Origin: Chimonanthus salicifolius
Lineage: Eukaryota > Streptophyta > Magnoliopsida > Laurales > Calycanthaceae
Assembly (NCBI GenBank): GCA_013350335.1
Contig: CM023533.1
Span: 33,970,170-34,034,169 of the forward strand
Direction: 5' to 3'
Length of the DNA: 64,000 nt
Positions 55,955 to 64,000 of this stretch are shown here, one piece after another; the stretch's first letter is position 1; each line of letters starts with the position of its first letter. The translations under genes were made by a program, and so were the position numbers. The notes beneath the pieces were generated by a model, which had not been told where the DNA came from, did no database searches, and saw only the letters and a list, made by a program, of their open reading frames with translations.

Positions 55955-58110
55955 ATCAGATATCCTTCTTTTGAAGAAATCATATTCAACATTTTAATAA
56001 TCTCCCGATTCCGAGCAGATTTACACTTGTGCATGACTGCAAACGCATCAATTGCCAGTGAGTGGCTTTCACGGTTTTTCACTGATTTTCATAGTTTCTT
56101 ATGGTTCTGAATATCGGAGGAGAGAGAAATATAAAAAAAATAGATGAGAGAGAAAATTATCAGCCGATATTTCGGTCGAAATATCGACCGGAGCATTTTT
56201 TAGACCCCTGCGTGAAACACTGAGACGCACCGGCTCGATGTCATTAAATAAGAAAAACAATGAAAAATACAAAATAATTATTAGAAATAGAGAAACTAAT
56301 AAAATAGTAAATTAAGTTAAAATGTTAAATTTAAAAATAAATTAATATTTTTTAATGAATTAAGAAGAATAAGTGATTAAATTGAAAATAATAAACAAAA
56401 TAAATCGATTTGTCAAGTCTAAACACATTGTATTTTTTACTGAAATGCATCTATTTTGTTTACTTTGGTCTTTTTATTTCAACTAAGACAAATTGAAATG
56501 GACCAAAATAAAGATCAAAAAATTTGAAGGAGGTATTTTATTTTGGCCTGTTTCGCCCAAAATAAAGTGGAATTTACTACTATGGATTAACTTTAGTTGG
56601 TTTTAAAAATAGGAAATAAATATGTAGAACATATAAAATAATTACACAAGAACTGAGCTATTGATTCAGTGATTTATGTTTTATTCTATTTTATAGGGTC
56701 ACCCTTGAGCACAAGAGTGTCTGAGGGATGGGGTTTTGATATATAAAATAAATTTAAAAATAAATTTTTTTTTATTCTTATAAAAACTAAACTAAAGAAT
56801 TTAACAATTTTTGAGATGTTAAAATTTGTGCAGTATCAAATCAACCATCAATATACCACACATTTGACATCAATGTTCTTGTTTGCTTTCACCTAACCGC
56901 CCACATTTTGACTAATCGACTCCAATATTAACGTCGTCTAAACTTAAAAAGAAGTATGGTTTAATCTATTTAATAAATAAGGTATTGGTGGATACGAATT
57001 GTATTTGGGTTCTTGATATATTTCAACCGATACATATTGTATATAGTCAATTCGGTCACGTATTGTTAATACTGAACCGAGATATCATCAAGATAACATG
57101 TGTCATTGATATATTGCCATTTTTATTTTCTTAAAATATTTTTTGAGTTGATACGATCACGTATCAACCATATATCACCGTTAAAATAAGTATCACCGAT
57201 AAACCGATATTTAACGGTATTAATTTCCGATCTATTTTTAGACTATGTTATAAATAATCTCTTACTAGTCGTAATTGTAATAAATTATTTTAAAATCTTT
57301 TATTTTGACAAATAAAGTGCATCAAATTCGGTTATTCACTGTTCAAGTTTCTCTGTTTCTTTTATTGCTAATAGCAATTATATTCTTGTTTTAAAATGAA
57401 CTTTATTTAACAACAATTTTATTTTTACTTCGTAATAGTTATCTATATGTATTTTGTTATTTACTCATAGTTTAAACTCGAAATAATTTAGGTGAGTTAA
57501 TCCGAGTTGACTCAATTTAATAGAATTTTGAGTTGAACGAGTCAACCAGTTTTATTGAATTTTTTTATATTTGAGTCCACGAATTCTATTGAGTTACTTA
57601 ACTCGAAGATTTCGAGTTTGGGTATAATCAAATTGGGCATAATCAAATTGGGCATTTGACCTTTTCGGGACAAGACTCAAAACGAACTTTCAAATTAGGT
57701 TCGTGCATTTAAAACACTAAAGCCAGCTTAAAAGCCTTTGCCAAATTCATATTAGGTTTACTTTTTTATTTATTCTCAAATTTAGCTTGGCTAAGATGGA
57801 CCAAGTTTCTTTATCCTATAGTTCCTTGAGTCAGAGTTACAAGAATATATTTCAATCATTTTCAATTATGTTTTACAAACACCTTAGAAATTCTTTATCA
57901 TCCATTTAAAAGAAAATATCAGCCAAGATAACAAGTTCGTTTTTGTTTGTCAGATACATTCTCTTTGCATTTGATAAAAACATGCTTGCAGTGGATAAGT
58001 TCCCACTTGATTGCCCATTTGCCATTTCCCCTCTTAACTTTATTTTTTATATAGTTGTACATCAACTTAGATTATCATTCTTTTGTTTGACAAGGGCAGT
58101 CGGCATTTGG
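55955..58110. other. AT-rich intergenic DNA with a CGATATTTC palindrome
   Basis: No gene seen. CGATATTTC-GGTC-GAAATATCG (56165-56186) is a perfect short inverted repeat. GATAC/CGATA-rich text at about 57020-57240 resembles a degraded repeat family also seen at about 5910-6000. Neither has defined ends. Confidence 0.45.
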
Positions 58111-58450
58111 TGTGTGAAGTAACAAAACATTTTACATCGATTAATTTATGAAACCAATAACTCTATAGAACACTTGAGGCATCATTCTCTTAATAACTAG
58201 CTTTTGAGAGTAAGTTTTATCTAAAAAATATTATCAAGTCATAATTTTCTAACATGGTATCAGAGCAGGTTATACGTGCAAATATAAGGTAAAACTGCAT
58301 ATGATGGCAGGTGTGCAGTGATAAAAAGTCGTACATCAATTAATTTACGAAACTAATAACTTTTATAACACTTGAGTCACTTTTCTCTTAATAATTAGCT
58401 TGTAAGAGTAAATTTTACCTCAAAATTCTTGAATTTAAGGTCAGATATGC
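58111..58450 (+). mobile_element. TRIM-like miniature LTR retroelement
   Basis: Two direct repeats of about 140 bp, 58111-58254 and 58312 to about 58450. They share GATTAATTTATGAAAC/CAATTAATTTACGAAAC, AACACTTGAG, TTCTCTTAATAA and TAGCTT(T/G)(T/A)GAGAGTAA-like text. The first ends in CA and is followed at once by TGGTATCAGAGC (58255-58266), the initiator-tRNA primer-binding site. About 45 bp of internal sequence ends in a purine-rich GATGGCAGG just before the second repeat. No coding capacity. It is a terminal-repeat retrotransposon in miniature, moderately diverged. Confidence 0.75.
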
Positions 58451-59876
58451 ATACATTTGCAAGTTAGCCTTATGCTTTTTATAATAATAACACTTTTTGA
58501 AAGATTGTGATGTCTCATGATGAAATTATACGTGACATAGGCTTCCACAATGTTGCTGTGATGATGGTGGTAGTTAAAAGTAATACTTAGTGATTTAGGT
58601 CATTATTAATATCTAATAAAAATAATGTGTTATCTCCAATATATACAAATGTCGATTGAACAACAATTCTCATTAGACTTTTATCTACATTTTAGATTTT
58701 GTGGTTCATAATGGATAAAATGGATATATTTTTTCTCACATTAAATTACTCCTTGTGAATAATACATGTATCAAATTTGACACTATTTTGACTTTTAAAA
58801 TTTATTGATCTATCTTGATGAATTTCTATCATAAGATAAAATTAAAATTTTAACCTATTAAAACAAACAATATTTCACTTATGTGACTAAAGTTGAAATT
58901 TTATAGATCCTTTTAAATCAACCCATTCATGCTTAGCCCAGGGTGGGATCTATCCTATGATAAACAATTATACAGTCGGGATATCAAATAGATTATAATA
59001 AGAGGCATCTTATTTAAAAAAATAAGACTCATTTGTGGAGGTTTTACACTGGGTATTCCTGTAGGTTTCTCACATGTAAATTAAAAAAAAAAATAAGAGA
59101 TATCTTATTTAAAAAATAGGACTCATTGCTTTTTTTTTTAAGATTGAAATTAAATTATGGGATAATATTTTTACCTATTTTAATTGAATCTATGGGTGAA
59201 GATTATCAAATGAATATGGTAAAAGATTGAATCTCAGTTGCAAAGAAAAAAACAACATTTAAACTGTTTAGATTCATCATAAAATGAGTTCTACGTGGAG
59301 CCCTATGCTTGGACACTAAAAACATTTAGGCCTCAGGTGTTTATAATTTTATCTGTATATTAGCTTAATAGGTTAAAATCACTGATCTTCCAGTATTTTT
59401 TTTTTTTTTTTGAGTACACGTGATATCACTAAAAATTGAATATGAATCTTAAACTTAATACTTTCATATCTCATTAAATTTTCTCTCAACTTAATACACT
59501 TTTTATCATTACTAAATTTACTTTTATTTTAATACATTTTCTCTTATTAAATTTACTTTCAATATATACAGTTAATTCTTATATAATATTTTCAAAAATT
59601 AAAAAGAAAAAAACGAATTACATGATTATTATTTCTCTTTAGATAAGCATATAGCTTAATTTTTAATGTATCTAAGGAAAATAAAACACCCATTCTGTTT
59701 TACGATGGTAGAGATTTCTCTCAGTCCTAATATTAATTTAAATAAATATATTAGAACTTTTATTTTTAAAAATTACCAAACTATATCAGTAAGAGAGTTG
59801 CTTTGTAGTCGGCACCATCGTAAGCAAGGTCGCGTATGAAAACCTTTGCAATGGTAAATTGCCGATAATTATGTGC
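58451..59876. other. AT-rich DNA upstream of TCTP
   Basis: No gene seen. Small local repeats occur: AAGA(G/C)(G/A)TCTTATTTAAAAAA-like text occurs twice at about 59000-59130. CTCTTATTAAATTTACTTT-like units repeat at about 59455-59570. Confidence 0.5.
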
Positions 59877-60106
59877 CACGTGTCGTCCTGTCAGATGCGA
59901 TGCACCGACTCAACGAGGACCCGATAGTCAAGGATCTCCGTCTTGGGCCGACAGGCGAACCGTCGGCTATAAATACTCCTGTCCCGGTTCTGAAGATGCT
60001 TCTTGTGTCTCTGGCTCGTTAATCTTCTCCATCTCTTCTTCTTCGTAGAAGGGGAGAATAGCGTAGATAGAAGAAGTAAGAAGAATCCTTGAATCTGTCT
60101 GTAGCC
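59877..60106 (+). promoter_or_regulatory. TCTP promoter and 5' UTR
   Basis: A G-box CACGTG (59877-59882, within CCACGTGTCGTC) lies about 90 bp upstream of a strong TATAAATA (59968-59975). Transcription would start near 60000. The leader is pyrimidine-rich (CTTCTTGTGTCTCTGGCTC, CTTCTCCATCTCTTCTTCTT), which suits a highly expressed, growth-linked TCTP transcript. No upstream ATG occurs between about 60000 and 60106 except in ATGCTTCTTG at about 59996, near the likely start site. Confidence 0.7.
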
Positions 60107-62952
60107 ATGTTGGTTTATCAGGATCTTCTCACAGGTAGACAGAATTAGTTCCTTATTCTTCTTTTTTCTAGGGTTTCTTTTTTTTTTTTTTTTATTCTTT
60201 GATTTTTCTAGGCTCCGTTTGGGGCATGGATAGGAAACCGCTATCTTGGATGATTACTCTATACGAACTAAAATTAAGTGGGAAATATCCACTCTTATTT
60301 AAAAAGTTGTTACTTTTTAGGAAACTACTTCCATCTACACGCTTCGACGAAAGAGAGAAATAAACTTGACAATTTTTTATTGGGAAGCACTTTTCTTTAT
60401 CATTTAGATGCATGGAAAAGGAAAGAAATTTCCTGCAAAAAACTTACCAATAAAAATTGGAAAACAACTATTTTTTTCTTCTCCAGTGGCTTCCCATTGC
60501 ATGCCTTTCTTTTGGGGATTCTGATATGCTCCAGGCATGATTTTTAGGGTTTGGGTTATATTTTTATGTTTTCTAACTTTTGAATTGGCATGTGGGTTTT
60601 CATTTATCTTTCTGTGTTTGTTTGATTCCATTATTTCACAAGTCTGAAGCTAACTCTTTATTTAGATGTAAGGAAAGGAAACCACTTTCCTGGAAAATTA
60701 TCGCTTTCTGAACAAATAATTAGTAAGATTTAAGGTTTTTTGCTAGAAAACGTTTATTTTCTGAGAAAATGACTTCCGTTTTGTTGTATCCAATATATAT
60801 ACTAGGGCTGAAACTCAGGCGGGTTGGGCCGGGTTTTTACTGAACCCAACTCGACCCAAGTTGCTGGCCCAAAGTACTTAACCCAACCTGACCTGAGTTG
60901 CTGGACCCAACTTGAGTAAAGAAAATAGTTGCAGGTTTTTTATATTTCCTTAAATTTAGTCGGGTTGGGTGGATTTTAAATTTTGAAGTCAGCCTGACCT
61001 GAATTCCATGCGCGTTTTTTTCCAACCCAACCTGTACAAATATCAGCCCATTGATTTCTCGGGTTGGGTCATGCGGTTCGGATAAAACCTGGCCCAAGTT
61101 TCACCCCATGTAGAACTAGTCCTTTAGACATAAAATCTAAAAGCTCCCATACCAGGAATGATGCCACATATTTACAGAAAATATCATGCTATTAGTGATC
61201 TATTAATTTTGACTAGAGCTACAAAAAGATTATTATAGGTGGCATGTGGTGGGCAGAGCACCACTATATTCAAGGTGGGATTATAGAGCATCCAATGTTT
61301 TGGCTGAAGGTCATTAAAAACTATTCTTTTTAGTACCTTGAAGTCTCTTCATAAATGGTTACCTTGAATGCTACTTCCATCTTGAGGTGTTGCTTTTAAT
61401 ATCTTTAGATTGATAGTTAGTGGAGGACCTTCGGCAGTGATTTCCGTGGTTGGGTACTATACAATCCTGCCATAATCGATGTGGGGTGTAAAAAGTCGAG
61501 GTTTCCGTGGTTGGGTACTATACAATCCTGCCATAATCGATGTGGGGTGTAAAAAGTCGAGGTGGAAGGTTGTTGATGGCTCATCCAATCTAAAGCCTAG
61601 TCAACAATAATCTTAACCTTCCTTTTTACTATTAGTTTCAATGTCTTGGATTGGGTGGCTATAATTACCTTTCTGCATGCTACACTATCTCTCCTTGAAT
61701 ATGTGGTGTCTTTGATGTAGCCTACTTTTAAAAGGGTTAGATGAAATTCAACTACAAAAATGGGTTTTAGGTCGACATTGACGACAATTTCGATATGGTT
61801 CCAAATTTAAAATTAGAGAAACCCAAGCAAAATTCACCTAAAACCCAAGCAAAATTGGAGACTTGGTTTGGAGGATTTTTGTGTGAAAGAAGATCAAGAG
61901 AAAGGAGAAAAAAAGGAAAAAGACAAAAAGATGATGTGATTTAGAGCATAACATGGTTGAAGACCTGGTCCAAGAACTCAGAGGCCTTAGGTTTGGGTCC
62001 CGTAGTGATCCGATGCTTAGCTGAATATAAATTCTTCTTGTACTTGTTGTATTCATGTTCTAAACTGTGTGTTTTTGCATCTGTGCATCTAGATTTTGAA
62101 GCAAAATAATGATACTCTTGAGGTTATGGATCTCTACCTACGGTGCACAGCTAGTTTCCTCTTCTGCCAATGAGAACCTGAAAATTAGTTGTTTTTATCC
62201 ATTGTTCTTTGACTTTTTAACTATACCCTAGGCATTGCATTTTTTGAATCTAGAAGTGGTGGGTGGGGGAGGCTTCTTCTACTCATCAAAGTCTTCAATC
62301 AATGGTAATTGTAAATTTGGTTGTTGTTTATATAATGTCCATGAGATGAATTTAATATCCAGCATGTGAGCATTGAATTTGTTACTCTTTCCATTATACA
62401 TTAGAATTAGGGCTGCAACTCAGGGTCGGGCTGGTCGGGTTCCTTAAAACCCAATCTGACCCGAGTTGATATATATGAAATCCGACCTGACCTGAATTTC
62501 ATGCGGGTTTTTATCTTCTCAACCCGACCCGACCCGTTGACCCCGAAATTCTTGACCCAACCCTCGTGATTTCTGGGGTCGGGTAATGCGGGTCGGACCA
62601 AAATCCGACCCGAGTTGCAGCCCTATCTAGAATGAATTGTTAAATCCAGCATGTGAGCATTGAATTTGTTACTCTTTCCATTATACATCTAGAATGAAGT
62701 GTTAATTCCTTGTAGTCAATTAAGCTGTTACACTTGTTCTAAATTATTTTGTTCTGTCAACCCGATATGCCAATTGATAAACTTGTTTTGTACGTAGAAG
62801 TAACAGCTAAGAAAAATATTACCAATTTCTTTTCCGAGTTTAGTGAGTTGCTAAGTATAATGAGTACATGGATTTCAGGTGATGAGCTTCTCTCCGACTC
62901 TTTCCCGTACAAAGAAATTGAGAATGGAATCCTATGGGAAGTGGAGGGGAAG
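60107..62952 (+). CDS. TCTP: Translationally controlled tumor protein homolog, first two coding exons
   Basis: Exon 1 60107-60134 encodes MLVYQDLLT plus one base. Exon 2 62879-62952 continues with [17 protein letters not shown] and ends LWEVEGK. The splice ends GT (60135) and AG (62878) fit, and the phase gives the Gly codon. [18 protein letters not shown] is the signature start of plant TCTP, a small (about 168 aa) conserved cytosolic protein that binds calcium and microtubules, supports TOR/Rab-linked growth and mitosis, and is very abundant. The expected next exon (beginning around WVVQGAVDVDIG) is not found before 64000, so the gene is cut by the window edge. Intron 1 (60135-62878) is unusually long for this gene and holds two MITEs and an exact tandem duplication. 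Confidence 0.95.
60803..61108. mobile_element. MITE with GGGCTGAAACTC ends in TCTP intron 1
   Basis: The left end TAGGGCTGAAACTCAGGCGG and the complemented right end TGGGGTGAAACTTGGGCCAG form short inverted repeats. The interior is full of CCCAACC(T/C)GACC/GGGTTGGG words in both orientations. No coding region. The target duplication is unclear. Confidence 0.65.
61441..61562. repeat. Exact 61-bp tandem duplication in TCTP intron 1
   Basis: 61441-61501 and 61502-61562 are identical (start TTTCCGTGGTTGGGTAC, end AAAAAGTCGAGG). Confidence 0.97.
62408..62625. mobile_element. MITE with TAGGGCTGCAACTC ends, inserted in a duplicated 57-bp segment
   Basis: The left end TAGGGCTGCAACTCAGGGTC and the complemented right end TAGGGCTGCAACTCGGGTCG are near-perfect inverted repeats. 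The interior repeats CCGACCCGACC/GGGTCGGG. TAGAAT follows or precedes both ends (worn target duplication). The DNA around it is itself duplicated: CCAGCATGTGAGCATTGAAT to ATTATACAT occurs at about 62360-62402 and again at about 62648-62689. Confidence 0.8.
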
Positions 62953-64000
62953 GTCAGTGTTTTTATTTTAGTTGTTTGCTTCTTGACATTTGTCTAGATT
63001 TTTTGTTTAAGCATTGTACATATGAAATTTGAAAATTAAGATTGCATTTGTTTTATTCTGGCCATTGATTAAAATGGAGAGGAACTTTAAAAGATGATTA
63101 TATTGTGGCGGTAGTGACTGTTCATACTTTGTATCATCTTATTTTTCTCTTATTTTTATGGAATTTTAGATGACATGAGTGATCCATCAAATTGTATCGT
63201 TGAAACAATGGGAACTTACCAATTGTGCTAGAGGCTGTTGTCACAGTTTTTTAAGATTGAACATTGGGTTCTTTGAATCTCTTCTTTAGTTTTTATAATT
63301 TATCAATCCACATAAAGGGTGCTAGGCATTCTTATGGAACTTTGGAAACAAATGCGAAGACGTAATTGTGAACTGCTGCTTTGGTAGCAAAAAGGTACTT
63401 TAATGATGAAATGTCAATTTTGGACATGGCGTTGGGTTTTAGATATTATGACAAAGAGGCTGGAAACAGTAAGTGTAGTCATTAAATTGTAATGTTATGT
63501 GACATGTCAACTCCAAGAACTGCCATATAATAAAGCTAGAAGAGAAAAAATGTCCCCCATGTTCATGTAATATCATTATTAAACCCTATAGTTGTCTTCT
63601 CAAAACCATGAGGATGGGCCTCTTTCCTGACCATGTTGCTTAGCTCGTACGTATGCATAATATTTGAAACGTTGCTCACCTATCTATGTATTATGTAATA
63701 TCATTAAAGATACGAATTGAAAAGAATATTTGTAATATTTAAATCTTACTTAGTAAAACTTAGAGAAAGGGCATTTGAGGTGATAGATGTGCAATGGAAA
63801 GGTTAAGGAAAAGACTGGGTGTCCCTGAGGAAAGGTCCATCTCCTTTCTAATCTCTAATCTCTTCTCCTACAAAGTTGGTATTTTTGCTTTGTTCAACAA
63901 GTCTAGTAAGATATCCTTAAAAAAAACAAGTCTAGTAAGATAGATGCTAAGCAATTTCTTATATATGGATAAGAATCCAGACAAACATGGGGTATTTTCC
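62953..64000. other. TCTP intron 2, open at the window edge
   Basis: It begins with donor GTCAGT. AT-rich with no exon-like text matching TCTP and no bounded repeat. The short unit AACAAGTCTAGTAAGAT occurs twice at about 63896-63942. Confidence 0.6.

Noticed and set aside
56165..56186. CGATATTTC/GAAATATCG palindrome as a regulatory operator
   Set aside because: Isolated short palindrome in degraded repeat DNA, far from any gene start; no support for function.

Overview
This is nuclear DNA of a flowering plant, probably a woody eudicot or another non-grass angiosperm. It is AT-rich and intron-rich, its genes have GT-AG introns, and it holds a nuclear-type tRNA-Ala, several plant transposon families and four recognisable plant genes. 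I cannot name the species.

Layout. (1) 1-10550: two tandem family-1 beta-glucosidase genes on the + strand. The first is cut by the window edge and only its last two exons are present. The second has 13 exons that I could place, spread over 8 kb of introns that hold MITEs, SINE-like pieces and a 1.16 kb hAT-like insertion. (2) 14371-33394: a minus-strand RING-finger E3 ligase gene resembling RFI2, with six exons including a 26-nt micro-exon. Its 10.7-kb first intron splits the RING domain and holds a decayed Copia element that was itself invaded by a LINE, by a solo LTR with a perfect 5-bp target duplication, and by a third, unresolved insertion. (3) 33395-44095: the region between the divergent RFI2-like and nMAT2-like genes, holding a pogo/Tigger-type remnant (34511-35272) and a 6.1-kb Mutator-like element (35762-41874). 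(4) 44096-46318: a single-exon nuclear group II intron maturase (nMAT2 type). It is followed by a foldback element, a 5'-truncated LINE and about 6 kb with no recognised gene. (5) 55882-55954: tRNA-Ala(AGC) on the minus strand. (6) 58111-58450: a small TRIM-like retroelement. (7) 59877-64000: promoter and first two coding exons of TCTP, which runs off the right edge.

The most interesting object is the Mutator-like element. Its inverted repeats of about 540-575 bp are packed with GATC/ATCG tetramer runs and chained small hairpins. It carries a FAR1/MULE transposase on one strand and, convergently, a gene with a putative plant-transposon-protein (PF20167-like) region and a coiled-coil tail. A 202-bp MITE 31 kb away in a beta-glucosidase intron has related termini. 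The transposase has an in-frame stop and an Asn at the first catalytic Asp, so this copy is probably dead.

Five single-base indels break otherwise well-conserved coding frames in four loci: the beta-glucosidase, the RFI2-like gene, the MULE accessory gene, and nMAT2 twice. Either several genes here are recent pseudogenes or, more economically, the assembly carries uncorrected one-base errors. The gene calls below give structures as read and mark each break.
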